Below are positions 1-12,808 of a DNA stretch of 64,000 bases, piece after piece (the stretch's first letter is position 1; every line of letters starts with the position of its first letter). Position numbers and translations under genes: made by a program. The notes beneath the pieces were generated by a model. It did not search any database. It saw only the letters and a program-made list of their open reading frames with translations, and was not told where the DNA came from. The stretch comes from Hexactinellida sp. DTS-2022 (taxonomy: Eukaryota; Porifera; Hexactinellida), in contig JAPNXP010000013.1 in the NCBI GenBank assembly GCA_028753945.1, forward strand, positions 2,914,001 to 2,978,000, given 5' to 3'.

Positions 1-155
1 ATATACAACTTTAATATAACTATGTAATTTATAACTAGAGCGACATATTTAACTTCATTTCAGTGTAGTTTAAAAAACCTTTGATTCGCTACAATAGGCA
101 GGCATAGTGTGTCTAGAATATTCCTCTTTTTCAAATACTTTTGGTCGGTTAGTAG
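1..155. mobile_element. Right part of a Tc1/mariner-like MITE, cut by window start
   Basis: Ends with TCAAATACTTTTGGTCGGTT, matching the perfect 27-bp TIR of the complete element at 12809-13372. The preceding 80 bases (CATTTCAG.GTAGTTTA and GTGTGT) also resemble that element's interior. Bases 156-975 hold nothing recognisable and belong to the upstream DIP2 intron. Confidence 0.6.
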
Positions 156-975
156 CACATGCCTGGATATGTCACTGATTCATCTTAACGCCTTGTATTA
201 ACGCCCAAGCATTCATCCAACCATCGTTCTTCGTTGAACATATTCTCTTTTCTATATTAAATCACGTATAGGCATAGGCTACAACTTTAGGGAACGACAC
301 AGCGCATTTCTTGCTATGACCTTGCAAAAAAAGAATAGAAGAAAGAATTATTGATATTTGCCACTTGTGATAATCGTTAGCCCGAATTGGTTTATTGATA
401 AATAACTAGGAAGAGGACCCTTGAGCAGTATTGGCTTCTCTCGTTTTACATACTTAAATTCCACACCTTCATTCACTCTAAACATAAAATCAATATCTTG
501 TTCCGGGTAATGCTTTATGCAGATATATATGGCTTATCGTATTCTCGACCTTGATATTTGCGTAATCCTGAGTTGATAGGAAAGCTTGGAAATATTTGTC
601 ATCAGTTTAATAATTCTTCTTACAGCCTGGTGCCCACTGCCCAGCTTCTATTCGGCATATTATTTGTGATGAACATTGATAATTCGACGTGATTTATTAG
701 GACTTATGTAAAGTATGCTGTGATTTATGCTATTTAAATGAATTGTACGAACTACTGCTGGAATATTACTTGTTGTCTTATTTACTTGTGAAAATCATTG
801 CTTGATTGGTTTAACTATTAATAGTGTATAAACTTCCTTTATTTAATAATTCATAATTTTTTATATTATTCTTTTTTATTGCTCAAGTTACCTCCTTTGG
901 AGTGCCGTTTGCTCTCAATCATATTAATTTTTAGATATTTTCGAATTAAAAATATTTATTTTAATATCTCTTTAG

Positions 976-1341
976 GCGTACACGTTATATTTGTCCCACC
1001 CGTTTTGCTCAACTCAACTCCTTTAATTTGGCTACATATGGTCCATAAATTTGATGCCTCTTGTGTGATTCTTTCTTCTCGGGTCATGAACACCGCTATT
1101 GCTCAGTCTCAAGCCTACGAATTGCGTTACATGACATTAGAAAGGGTACGTATATTCTTAGTACGAGATGCACAAAATCCATGGTCTCTTGGATCTTGTG
1201 ATGCATTTGTTGATGCTTTCAAATCTAAAGGAGTGAAGCAAGAGAATTTAGTGCTCTGTGCCAGTTCCCCGGAAACAATGACTCTTTCTATCCGGAAGGC
1301 TCAACAAGGGTCTAGTGCCAGAGGAGTTATGTCTATTCATG
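976..1341 (+). CDS. DIP2: DIP2 homologue, internal exon A
   Basis: Internal exon of a disco-interacting protein 2 homologue. It encodes about 122 residues from the first adenylate-forming (FAAL-like, ANL superfamily) domain. The stretch PLIWLHMVHKF, then NPWSLGSCDAF, FKSKGVKQE, CASSPETMTLSIRK and GVMSIHG follows the family order closely. The acceptor AG is at 974-975 and the donor GTAAGG begins at 1342. The exon starts with the last two bases of a codon and ends with the first base of a Gly codon, which is completed exactly by exon B. Earlier exons (N-terminal DMAP1-binding region and start of domain 1) lie upstream of the window. DIP2 proteins are cytoplasmic ANL-type proteins linked to lipid (diacylglycerol) metabolism and neuronal morphology; that role is family knowledge. 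The ATG at 879 lies in the intron and is not the start. Confidence 0.94.
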
Positions 1342-1648
1342 GTAAGGGTCAGTGTTTTTAAAAAATTTAGAGGTACAAAAGGAGTTTCTAATTTTTCTCC
1401 TGGTCCCTCTTATCTTTAACGTTCTAACTTTCTAAGCTGTTATATTTGGGGTGAGAGACCTCTAATTGTTGGCAGGGCCCTCTTTTCAAATCCTTAACAA
1501 AATACTGTTAAGGATAATGCTAAAATATTTTCTTGATTTTTATCAGGCCTTTTACAACACATAATCTCTCGCAATAACTACTTTTTATGGTACCCTCTTA
1601 ATTGTTCTACCTAGTTAACCTTAACACATTGATCTACTAAATGGGGGG

Positions 1649-1836
1649 TTTTTAAGGCCGATCTTGGTGTAAATTTTGCACCAAGATTTTTTGGAGTTAC
1701 ACCAAGAGTTGGGTCGGCAGCGGCCTCTGCAGTGTTGAGTTAAACCACGATTATGGGTCGGCCGCTCTTCTAAGGTGTTGAGTTACTCCAAGGCCGCGCT
1801 GAATTGCACCAAGGTCTCAACCTTATATTAAAACCA
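1649..1836. mobile_element. GC-rich MITE-like inverted repeat
   Basis: A GC-rich island in AT-rich intron. Its two ends are imperfect inverted repeats (AAGGCCGATCTTGGTG versus the complement of CACCAAGGTCTCAACCTT). The interior repeats the motif CACCAAG and its complement several times. No clear TSD, so the superfamily is unknown. Confidence 0.4.
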
Positions 1837-2804
1837 GTACGAAGTGAGTTATCTTTGCTTGTACAATAATACTCTCCAATCATAGGTTAGTAATACGCTT
1901 TAAGATTACAAGTCGTTAAATATTTTAAAACTAATTTGCCACTACGCTTACAATCGGTTGTTATCCCTGATTTTGCTATTATAATAAGTTGCTGTTTAGA
2001 AATATAGTGCTAATCTACCTTTTAAATAAAATTATGAGTTATTTATTTATATTTAATTTTGGTTATCATAAATATAATGAATATGGTTCTTATTTATTGT
2101 CAGAACTAGTAGGTTGTCCAGTATTTGTTTACAATCCTATTTTTTAATTCTTTTTGTATTTGGTTGTTTCTGTCAGAAATACTCACGTTAGTACGTGTAC
2201 TGATAACAAGCATCCCGGTCAGTGACCTCAAGTTTCAGATGCCTATTATCGTACAAATCCAAGATCCCTTAGTTTAAGTAGTAATTGTAGTTTACGAAAG
2301 TCTACTTTATTTTGATGACTATTTTATTATTTTGCTTGTGTACTAATACCTATAAATTACAATAGTATGAGCTTAATGGATTCAATGTAATTTGAATATA
2401 CTATTATTGAATAGTAGAACTAATTAATTAGAATCAGACTCATAAGAAGGAGAGAAAAGATATGCATCATTTCAAAGTAAATAACCACCTGAATATTTTG
2501 ACATAATAATATATACCTATGCGTTGTCTACTATTTTGTCTGTATATACATATTTTGGATTCTAAATACAATAACTGGCACTATATTCGTACTTTGAAAG
2601 TTTCCCGGTTAAATTGAATCTGTATAGCGTTCACTTGCTCTACGCGTCAAACGTCCACCCTCTTTTGGTCCCTTGGTGCAGTTAAAACCATCTATTACAG
2701 TCACTATCTGTTTAATATATTGTTTACTCCAGTAATATTAATATCGATGATATAGTTTCTAGCAAGTTTCATTTATGCATAGTTGTGCTTAGGACATTCT
2801 AAAC

Positions 2805-2930
2805 CAGCGATTCCCAACCTTTTTCAACCCTGGACCCCCTATAGTCATTCTATGGACCCCCTCCCATTGACCGTAATACACCCTGTTGACCCCCTACGAC
2901 CATCCGTGGACCCCAGTTTGGGAACCACTG
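2805..2930 (-). mobile_element. hAT-type MITE (CAGYGGTTCCCAACC family), copy 1
   Basis: 126-bp element with ends CAGCGATTCCCAACC and GGGAACCACTG, flanked by a perfect 8-bp TSD TTCTAAAC (2797-2804 and 2931-2938). The interior is made of GGACCCC repeats. It is the inverted counterpart of the copy at 8381-8515. Confidence 0.85.
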
Positions 2931-3605
2931 TTCTAAACTGTGTCGTCCAAAAATCTTTTAGGTATTCGTTCATTTTCATTCAATTTTCCATTCATTTCAT
3001 TGTCTGCGACCCAGAGCTTGTTTTGATTAAGTTTTTCTAACGAGCTAATCTGTATATGAATTTCATTTCTTTGAGATAAACACAAATCTCTTGATGAATG
3101 TGGTACACATTTTCAGACGTATTATCCTGATAGTAATCCCGAAATTATGTATTTTAACAGCCCCCTTTATACATTTATATTACATCATGTCTGGACAAGG
3201 ATTTATTCATTTAAATTGTTTCCTAACTGTAATGCCTTTGCCTTGAAATGTATTTATTAACTTTCAGTATAAATATCTGGATACCGTTTCTGAATATGAA
3301 AGTCAGAAATATTCATATCCAATTACAACCGGATGACCAAGGATTGTACAACCAATATTTATTTACTATTGTGTTAAGATGATATCTTAATTTTCGCCAC
3401 CACTCTTTATCGAAATTTGATTAAGTATACACCTGCACACTCTTGCCGGATTAAGATTTTCATCTTAAATGCAACTGTGATAGTTTACTTTTTCTATACG
3501 GTAACTGTAACTGATATTTACTCTTCTACCACTCAACTGCAACTGAAATTAAATTAATTAATCAAATTCAATTCATAAATTTAATTACTCGGCTTGTGTT
3601 TTCAT

Positions 3606-3849
3606 CAGGGCTGTTAAAAAATTATTTTTTCTTCACTCAAATTGAAATCAAATCGAATTATTTCCGAATCACTATCAAATCCTATTCAAATTTTGAAAAT
3701 GATCTTATATATTTGAGATTTATTTTAAAATGATTTGAAATTAATCCAAATAAAATCAAATCTTATTATTTTAGAATTCAAATGATTTCAAATCAATTCA
3801 AATCATATTAAATCAAATATTTGAATTACTTGGTTTGATTTAAACCCTG
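3606..3849. mobile_element. hAT-like AT-rich MITE
   Basis: Starts CAGGGCTGTTAAA and ends TTTAAACCCTG, as in CAGGG-type hAT MITEs. The interior is a degenerate AAATC/GATTT simple repeat. Flanks do not form a good TSD. Confidence 0.5.
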
Positions 3850-4309
3850 GTCCATTTCAAAAAAATGATTTACGACCTGTACCTGCTTTTCATGAATCAT
3901 TTTTGCAAGACCTAGATAAGCTTAGCCAACCTCCACAATTATATCTCATATGCCAAAAATAGTCTAGATTGCAGACTTCAGATCTCTCAATGAGTTCCAA
4001 ATTTGCCATATTTCGAATTGGAAGAAACATTTCCTCCTTAAGTGGTGAATAAATTAGTTTTAGATGGTATATACTCTTATTTGAATGAAAATATGTACCC
4101 AACGCATGCTTATGCGTAGGTATATTATGTTGACTCCTGCCCATTTAACTCGACTATAAGTTTAAACCATTATTTTTAAAAGCAAACCAACCAAGGAGTG
4201 TGGGCGAAAGCTGTTTTATTAATAAACAATACATGAATTACCAATTTAAATTTGACAAACAATTATTGTTTTCTTTTAAAATGAGACACTTAAGTTCTGT
4301 TCCTCTCTA

Positions 4310-4560
4310 CACTACCCGGCAAAAAATATTTCCGACACAATAGTATCTACTATGTATACACTCAAGGATTTAGCTGCATAATATGATTCGTCGATGCTTC
4401 AATATTGTTATTTACCTGAAACGATATATTAAGTATGATAATAATAAAACGTCTTCGACTTTTCAATTTTTCGAGTGGTGAAACTCAATAACTAATTTTT
4501 GTGCTGTTTCAATATTTAATTTCCGATCATATAATTCTTATTTCATAAGATAATACCACA
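4310..4560. mobile_element. Left half of a Tc1-like MITE
   Basis: Begins CACTACCCGGCAAAAAATAT, a diverged version of the 12809-13372 TIR. It continues with similar interior blocks (ACCTGAAACGATAT; AAACTCA.TAA). No right end was found. Confidence 0.5.
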
Positions 4561-4664
4561 TGACTACATGACCTAATTATTCTACGTATGTGCTTGAATC
4601 ATCGTGGTTCTGGCATCAAATAAACTCAAGTCATCGGCCTCCTAAGAAATTCCTGAGCAACAAC

Positions 4665-6739
4665 GGAGCGCCTGCATTTGTTCGACACCGTATGTATGCA
4701 TTTGTCCGTATTTGGATGTTGGCATTTGTCCGACAACTTCTTAATTTCCTCTCCTATTATACTTTCTGCCCTATTTAGCATATTCTACGATATATTGTAT
4801 TCCTGATTATTATTTTCAAGCTTACAATAATGATAATAAGAATATTTATAATAAATATGGTTAACTATAGTCTATGCATGATTAGAAATTATTTTGATTA
4901 TTTCAGTTAATAAATATTTTAAAACTATTCTGAATAACAGAACTACTATTTGACATTCTTCTCCAAGTTCTTCAATTTGTATACTGTAATCCCCACAGCA
5001 CTTTGCGTGTTTGCAGGGCATAAAATCCATGTTGTTTCTCTTGCTTCTCAAACCTCACACAAATTTGCATTCAAATTTTCTATAATAGAAGCATCAATCT
5101 GGGTATCTTCTTCATCTGAACTTACATTAAATATTCTTCGCTCCGTTAGAGACCCCACCGTTTTACTGATATACTTAATATATTATAATGGCGAAAAAGC
5201 ACCTTCGATAAGTTTATCCTTACATTTACGACGATATTCATCATAAAGAAAACAACTTTTAGTCTTTGGTCTTGTAATTGATAATCCATTTTTCAATCTC
5301 ACTAGTTCATTGTCCCTATCTAGTCTAATTTCGTTAAGTGTTTCCATATACTTCCAAATCCTTGGCTAGTTGCATTTAATTATAGATTGCAATCTGCCAT
5401 GGTAGCTCTCTGTCCCTTATTTGTGGTAATTCCATGGTTCCAGATAGATAACTATTCACTAGATACTTGGTTTCTCCACCTTCTTTGTATGTAGCGCTTC
5501 AATTTGGCAAAATTAACAAATTCTAGATCAGTTAGGTTTATACCTGGGACTGTAATTTCATTGAAAACAGGTTGTATTTTTTCTGGAGGAAGGAAAGGGA
5601 GGGCCATAATGTGACGCAAAAAAGTGTGAAATACAGCATTATGGGCATATGCATTTACCAAATTACACTTTTGAACCATTTTCCAAATTCGCTGGGTGTA
5701 TAAAACTAACTGCCTTGGAGCTTGATACCAATCTATACTGTCTTGAGCGCGTTTCGTGGTGCAATTTCCCAGTCTGAGATAAATATTTGTGGTTTAAATT
5801 GAGGAATTATAGATTGTATTTTGAATTTTACGGCCTCATAGAGTTCTTGAGATTTATCAGTTAAAAGACAGTGTATAGCGAAAGACGTGCTGATTAACAA
5901 ATAATAAATATTGTCCACAGCTGGTAAAATTGTTTGGGCACAGTGTAAAATGTACCATCAAAGGATATATCTGAAATGTCAGCCAGTAAAACCATTTTAT
6001 CAGCAAAATAAATTAAAACTTGATTATCTCCGACTGTTACGATATCTTTCAAAAATAATGCATAATAGGTACTTGGTGATGAAGTTTCTAATTGGAATGA
6101 GGTTTGGGGTATCGTTGGTTGAGGTTATCTTCTAGCGCGATATATTAGTGATTCACACTTCGCAAATGTAATTGCTCTACCTCTTACATCTCTCCGTGTG
6201 ACATCATTGAATATCTGCTCAGATTTCGCCAGAAGATTTAGCAGCTTCTTTAAAATTAGCCTTCACGATATACAAATCATCGTCGTACTTATCAAACCCA
6301 TGCTTATGATCTGTTTGTAATCTAATAGTATTACATTATTGGATGAGCTTAGCAGTAGACTTGCAACCGTTACGGAAAAGAACTCATTTCAGATAGATTT
6401 GGACACAATATATAATTGTGACCTTCAGATGTCTGATATATATTGAGCCGCGATTTTGTTTATAATGAGCGATAGTGTAGTCCATGTGTATTTTGATGAT
6501 TTTAGACAAAATTATATCCATTCTTTTATATTTTCAATTGATGTTTGTTGAAGCTGTAGAAGATATCTGATATTTAATCAACAAATATGTGTGTTGAGTC
6601 AAACATCAAAGTGAGAATTGAAAATGCTGTATTCGGACAATCCCAACATAGCACAAATTGTCAGACAAATGCGAACATAGCACAAAAGTTGTCTGACAAA
6701 GGCCCAACATCTAAATTTCGGACAAATGGCAGCGTTCCC
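4665..6739 (-). mobile_element. Decayed Mutator-like element (MULE)
   Basis: A roughly 2.1-kb element with inverted ends near 4665-4750 and 6635-6739. Both ends carry GGATGTTGGCATTTGTCCGA-like repeats, GGAGCGC outermost on the left and GCGTTCCC on the right. The flanks GCAACAAC and ATAACAAC match at 6 of 8 positions, consistent with an old 8-9-bp MULE duplication. The enclosed - strand gene is a FLYWCH/MULE transposase pseudogene. Confidence 0.7.
5452..6490 (-). pseudogene. MULE transposase with FLYWCH N terminus, pseudogene
   Basis: Read right to left. A FLYWCH-like remnant (Y, C and HKHG positions at about 6300-6480) is followed by a pre-domain ending in CESLIYRARR (about 6130-6240). The MULE catalytic region follows: ISFDGTFYTVPKQFYQLWTI (about 5920-5985), LLTDKSQELYEAV and ISDWEIAPRNA (about 5740-5870). 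DGTF and SDWE hold the usual catalytic acidic residues. The C-terminal ALPFLPPEKIQPVF...YIQRRW lies at 5452-5600. Several frameshifts and stops break the frame, so no active protein is expected. The family assignment rests on motif order and spacing. Confidence 0.75.
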
Positions 6740-6829
6740 ATAACAACTTGTCCAAAGTTGATAGTACTAGAGAAATTCGAACTTCTCTTTTTAACTTACA
6801 CATCAAACATGTGAGACCTCCTACTGTCA

Positions 6830-8350
6830 GTATTATCACACATCAAGTCGATAGCAGAGATTGATGGAGTTACAACAAAGGCAATTGCTTTTTTGTGTCT
6901 TCAGTTGATTGGCAACGAAGACAAGGATACTAGTACTATCGAATTATGCAAGGAAATAGTTGAGAAAGGAACTTACAGAAAACACAAGACGGTATTGTTG
7001 ATAGAAACTCGTCATTCTTGTTAGATTTCCACTCTATTGGTAAACAGGAGTCAGGGAACTGAGACGTGTTATACAAGAAGAACGAGTATTCATTTCTTAT
7101 AGCAGAATTGCAGAGTTTCGTCTACAGAATTGTTTGGTTATTTAACTTCGCCGTTTTGACAAAGGTTTTGGTACGCCAGTTGACATTTATTATCCTTATC
7201 AGTCAATCGCAACACAAACTATTTCTCAAGTAATCGAGGCTGAGAAATCACTGCAACATACTAATTATACTTTAACATCCAAATTTATTGTTATGCTAGG
7301 CTGATCTGGAACACACTCATTATACAACAAGTTACGAAACCACCCAGATATTACGACAAACATTTTTCATCAAAATGTAATCTGGCTTAAAGATTCATTT
7401 GAAAATATTATATGGACAAATTCTTACTCCAAATTCACCTTTCGCTATGAGATATTTAGCATTATTGGAATTAGCTGAAAGCGAAGAAAATGTGAAATTT
7501 TTATGGATACTACTATTCATTCATTAATACTAAGACAAACTTTTAAAAGCAACTTGTATACATTTGAAGACTGAAAAGTTAATTTCAATATCACAAAGTG
7601 CTAGGTGTTTGTTTGATACAAAGGTGACAGCTATCCTTGACGGAGCAGGAGGAGCACCTTGTCATTCGTGTACCTGCACACGAAATCAATTGGAGAATAT
7701 TTACTTAATAAAGCAGGGTATTCCCATTAATCGTTCAATCGCTTCTGCGTTTGATATATTCTCTGAGGTCGATGAAAACGATTTTCTCTCTTCCAAGTAA
7801 TCAAATAATTGGAAAACACACAAGCCTCTATCAAAGGAAAACATCCTATTTATTTCACCTTTTCATGACTATCTGAGAGTATTCGGATGGTTCATGCAGT
7901 TAGTGTACCAAATACAAGCTGGAGAGAAGTAATGGGTATCATCTCACAAAAGATTGGTCTATCGATGTAATTTAATCGTAGTTTACTATGGGAAATAATA
8001 ACATTCGAATCGATTTTCCCAATAATTAGAGTGGTATAACATCTACAGGATATGTGTTTCGAACTACTATCCAACTAGTTAACGATATTAACAAAGAATT
8101 CTTTTATTGAGTCTTAACCTTGATTCCTTGTCACTTCCACCAACCTCTTACAGTTATATACACTAACTTAGCTGTAACCTTGCGCATATTTAACTATGAT
8201 GAGCATATGAGACCACTTAAAATTCGCTACATTGTCTATTAACATTTACAAACTCATAATAGATACTTTTCCTTCGGCGGGTATTACCCTAACGTTGCAT
8301 AAGGCATTGGCTCATAGCGATCAATTTATTGAAGATTTTAATGGTGGAGA
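6830..8350 (+). pseudogene. Unassigned transposase-like remnant (GAGGAPCHSC protein)
   Basis: A decayed + strand coding stretch. Recognisable pieces are GFGTPVDIYYPYQSIATQ (about 7160-7210), the open segment at 7564-7800 with DGAGGAPCHSC and GIPINRS, FISPFHDYLRVFGWFMQLVY (about 7850-7912) and GITLTLHKALAHSDQFIEDF (about 8280-8340). The CxxC and the following H/Y-rich block suggest a zinc-binding DDE-type transposase. The HK.L.H block recalls Chapaev/Transib/RAG1-like proteins found in invertebrates. That assignment is a weak guess; frameshifts are frequent. Confidence 0.45.
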
Positions 8351-8380
8351 GGTCTGAATTCGTCAGAAGAAGGTTTATAG

Positions 8381-8515
8381 CAGTGGTTCCCAACCTGGGG
8401 TCCACGGACGGCTGTAGGGGGTCCTCAAGGTGTATTACGGTCAATGAGAGGGGTCCACAGAATGTCTACTATTTACTATTGGGGGTCCACAGTTGAAAAA
8501 AGTTTGGAATCATTG
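8381..8515 (+). mobile_element. hAT-type MITE (CAGYGGTTCCCAACC family), copy 2
   Basis: 135 bp, starts CAGTGGTTCCCAACCTGGGG and carries GGGGTCCAC repeats. Flanks GTTTATAG (8373-8380) and GTTTAGTG (8516-8523) are an imperfect 8-bp TSD (6 of 8). It interrupts the decayed transposase-like region and is inverted relative to the copy at 2.8 kb. Confidence 0.75.
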
Positions 8516-8710
8516 GTTTAGTGGTGTGCCAAAAGCATATTCGACGTTGTCGCGCGAACAATTGACTGTGAAGATATTTTAATTCGTCTTACTTCTACAA
8601 CAGATTAATTCTCATTCTACCAAAGAAAGCGAATGGGAGGAAAATAACTGACACGTACTCGAAAGAGGATTTCGTAAAGCCAAGAATTCTTTGATATAAT
8701 AATCATAATA

Positions 8711-9810
8711 CAGTGACTCAAACAAAATTTGTATAATTTAGTTGCTTCATATCTAGATAATGCGTAGGACCTTATATTTATATCCTCATGATAATGTATT
8801 GATATGTATTATTACATACTATAAGACCATTTTATAGAATTACCAAAATATTGAAATTTGCTGTGTCATTGAATTTAAGGAGTCATAAAGTTAAATATGG
8901 CCAGTTTCTATGGAACGTCTCTAAAAAGTTAATCAAAACACTCCAATTTTTTTATTCACGTGACTGGAAAGCCATAAAAAGTCATTTAGAATTTACTCTA
9001 GAAGATTGTATGGTATATTCTTGTCAGGATAGATCAAAACGTCGTAAATCCAACACCTGCAGGGGGCTGCAGGGGGCAGAAAATGGACATCAGCTATTAG
9101 TCCGTCAAATTCAATCATATTGCTTAGAAAATTTGGATTTAGACCTATTAAAATGACTCTAAACAGTTGAGATACTAAATTCATATTTCTGCAAATTTAA
9201 TTTTTTTGACCATATATGGTCATATGGATGCGCCACTTTTGATGACGGAGCAATTAATTATCTCACGAATGAGAAGTCGTTGCGACTAGCTCTAACCATG
9301 TAACGATGTCAATTAATTAATAAAAATTCACTGGGCAACAAATTGGGACTACATACCATGTAGTTTTACTTTCTATGATTTTGTGTACCATATATGGATG
9401 TGTCATGTGGCACAATTTGATGACGTAAGCAAAAATAAAATCTTCGTTAGAGCTTAGTTCTAACTTCCGGACACTAACAGCGGCAGATTTTAGCTTCTTT
9501 ACCAGGATTATGATTATATAACAAAGGTATTTAGATCCGTTATAAATGACCGGTGCCACGTGGTTTAGTGTCCTTTTGTCCGAATTTCAGACGGATTTTG
9601 GGACGTTTTGTACTTTCCTGACAAGAATATACATTAGAATCTTATGGAAAAAAATTTATTGACTTTTTTTAATGTGCTTCCAGTCGTGCGCATATAAAAA
9701 TTGGAGTGTTCTGTTTAACTTTGTAGAGACATTTTATAGAAACTAGCCATATTTAACTTCCTGACTCCTTAACAAAATAGAAGCCATATCAAGAAATTTT
9801 GTTTACTCAA
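8711..9810. repeat. Large inverted repeat (MITE-like hairpin)
   Basis: The arm at about 8872-9052 is the diverged reverse complement of about 9590-9775: TTAAATATGGC, ACACTCCAATTTTT and TATTCTTGTCAGGA are shared. The similarity reaches outward to about 8711 and 9806 (CAAACAAAATTT). The short ORFs inside are not conserved proteins. Superfamily unknown. Confidence 0.65.
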
Positions 9811-10869
9811 TTTCTCATGGGTGACAAACGATGGGTCATTGATACAAATTATTTTCTGTTGTATGACAGTTTCACTACCATGACAGAATTATTACTCTAT
9901 AATACTCTGACCATGGATGCACTAGCCATTACAGTTTACTACTTTCCATGACAGAATCACACCTATAACTTGAATATTAATCACGGTTTCTTAGTTCCGT
10001 TTACCCAGTGATTTGTTTATTTCATCAAACTTGTTCTAGTTAAAAATTCAATTGTTGGTAATAACGGAAGTGTCTTTAAATCCTTTTTGCGGTAATCTGA
10101 TCAGATATATTCAGTTATCATGCCATTTGAGTCTGGAATTATTTTATTAACTTTCACATATTACTTTTGAATAACATTTAGCTATTAAATAATTAATTGG
10201 TACTCTATCATTTCTAATGTCATCAATTATTTAATCCTTACTGTTTGGTTTATAAAAATAATTTGCTTCATTGAATTGCAGCAACTTTTTACCAATTTCT
10301 TTTTCATGGCTATTGAGTAAAACGCAGGGTTCTGAAAAATGAGTGTAAAAATTAACACTCCTTAATTTTGGCCATTCATATCTACTCGCCATATCTTTTA
10401 TAGTCCGAGCTCCAATTGATTTACTAGCCTTATTTCTTTTTCAGAATTGCCCCTCTAGATTACTCCCCTTAGTTTTTTTTCAGTCATAGTCCAATTGCTT
10501 TACTCATCATATAACAACCTTTAATCCATTTAAGTATGAATACATGTTGATTAGCCGCAATTTTTCAAATTATTCTTTGCGCAATTACTGTTTACTATAT
10601 GTAAAACACCATTATTAGCTTTTTCCTTATTAGAGATTTTTAATGAAATATCACACCTTTGCCACTAATTGGGTTAATTAATTAAGACTTCAAAAAGCAC
10701 TTTTTTTCGAATATCTATTGTTCAACAAATATTTACACGCCTTAATTTACTTTCATAAGTTTTACACGCCTTAATTTTTGAATGGCACCCAATGACTAAT
10801 TTTACTCGCCTTAATTTTTATATTTCGCTTTTTTCATTTATCATACTCAATCATTGTTCAGGCTACCAG

Positions 10870-11010
10870 AAATTTAGAACCGTTACGGAACAAAACACAT
10901 CTCAAATAATTATTAGCGACCATTCTTTTGGACGAAATACACTTATGTCCATCAGAAGTATCATAAATTGTCCCGCGATTCTGTTTATAAGTTGTAAGCG
11001 TCTATTTCCA
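10870..11010 (-). pseudogene. Solo FLYWCH-like fragment
   Basis: Resembles the FLYWCH end of the MULE pseudogene (6360-6480) at the DNA level: AACCGTTACGGAA, a CATCAGAAG/TTCAGATG block and GCGATTNTGTTTATAA occur in the same order. No MULE catalytic region is adjacent. Probably a decayed second copy. Confidence 0.4.
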
Positions 11011-11167
11011 TATTAGATAAGTAAATTATGAAATATTGTCGGGATATAATGTACGTATGTGCTATTTATTAATATGATGTACATAATGCACTCGATTTGT
11101 TTGTTTACTAATTCCACATTCAGTGATTTCATTTAACCAGCAAAATATTACTTAGAAGATGGTACTA

Positions 11168-11402
11168 TAGCAACATCACAAATTCTGTGAATTGTCAACA
11201 TCACAAATTCTAACAAATGATAACTTGACAAATTCTAATAAATGACTACTTGACAGTTTCTAACAATTGACAACATGATCAACTCTAACATATGACAACA
11301 TGACCAATTCTAACAAATGACAACAGGAGCACATAATATTTAGACAATTTACAACATGGAAAATTCTAACAATTGACAACATCACAAATTCTAACAAATG
11401 CA
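11168..11402. repeat. 25-bp minisatellite
   Basis: About nine degenerate tandem copies of a roughly 25-bp unit with core AATTCTAACAAATGACAACA. One interruption (GGAGCACATAATATTTAGAC) sits near 11327-11346. No protein-coding or CRISPR-like spacer structure. Confidence 0.8.
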
Positions 11403-12808
11403 GCGCTCCCAAATGTAATTACTCTCGACCAATTACATAACTGTCTCATTTTGGCATTCTAAAATGCACACTTAACACGATAGAGACACTAAAATCAACT
11501 TACCTAATTGAATGCTGGCTGCTAGTTCTTGCCGGACAACTTTCGAATTTAATTGGCAAAGTTTTGTCACCTTTTGGGAGAGAAGATTTTTAATATTTTT
11601 CTTAGGTATAAAAACTTGTTTCTAGATACAGCATTCCCACCTCCATGCCAAATTTCAATTCTGTGGCTCTTAACTAATTCCTCAATCCATTCTGGACTAA
11701 AATCTTAATTGTGATTAATTCTAAAAGATATATCTGAACAATAAAGAAGCTCTTAAATTTCTCAAAACGAAACCTTTGTTAGAGAAGCAATCAATCCAGT
11801 GACTTTTGGATTACCATAATTTGGGTTCTAACATTATCAAGCAATTCGTTATCAATTAATGTTTAGCAGGAAGCTTCACTGTAGGCAAATTATTGGAAAC
11901 ATACCTTTTTGACATACTCAAATGTCAATAATATAGCCATAATTTGGATTTCACTGACTTCTTGATGCTGGCTACGATTCCCTAGGTGATGTAATATTCA
12001 AATGCAAAGTTTCTAAATCTGCATAAAGGCGCGAAGTTGGTCACTTAATGCCTTCAAACCATATATACTACAAGGATTAAAAATTTACCATGTTCAAGAA
12101 ATATTATCATTAATCATGGGAAACAACAATAATTTGTTGACAATCCTAAAATTTACTTTTTGACTGAATTATTATTAAACGTTTAGAACTACATTTATTA
12201 GACTCAAAACATTATTTTTCATAATGCCATTCAGTTTGTGGCTACCTATAGCCTATATGTCAATATTCTTCATTAGAGTATATCTAGCTTAGCTTTCCTA
12301 TTTCCACATACAGCCCTGAAAATGCCTCCTGTGAACCATCAATAGCGATTATTGTAAAACCCAATTGGAAGAACTACTGGCAACCATCTTGCGTGTGCAA
12401 CTGGAAACTGATCAGGAATGTTTTCCTCCAACATGATAATGCTATGCTCCATCTCAGTGCTCTAACTAGCAATGATGTTTGACGTTTGGGGGTTTTGGGG
12501 ATTAGACGTGGAGCCTTGGCTCCAAATGACTGGCACTTGGAGAGATGAAAAGGCCCTAGGTGAAATAGGTTAAGCAGTTTAGTATACTGAGGTTGGTGGG
12601 AGAACTATGGGATAAGTGTACCCCTAAAAAGTTTTTGCCACACCCTTGACAAACTTCTGGAAGGTGGGAACGGTACAGAAAACTCAAGTATGTATAGTGT
12701 AATTTTTATAGTGATTAGATTAATATCTGTTAATATGCTAGTTTTATGATAACTATTTATTGTCGGGCCATCCTTGTTTTAGAGTTTTGGAAGATTTTGA
12801 AGTACATA

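Noticed and set aside
6830..8350. Firm assignment as a RAG1-like or Transib gene
   Set aside because: No catalytic triad could be placed and the frame is broken. Kept as an unassigned transposase-like remnant.
11168..11402. Possible CRISPR-like array
   Set aside because: Units are contiguous and degenerate without spacers, in an animal genome; it is a minisatellite.
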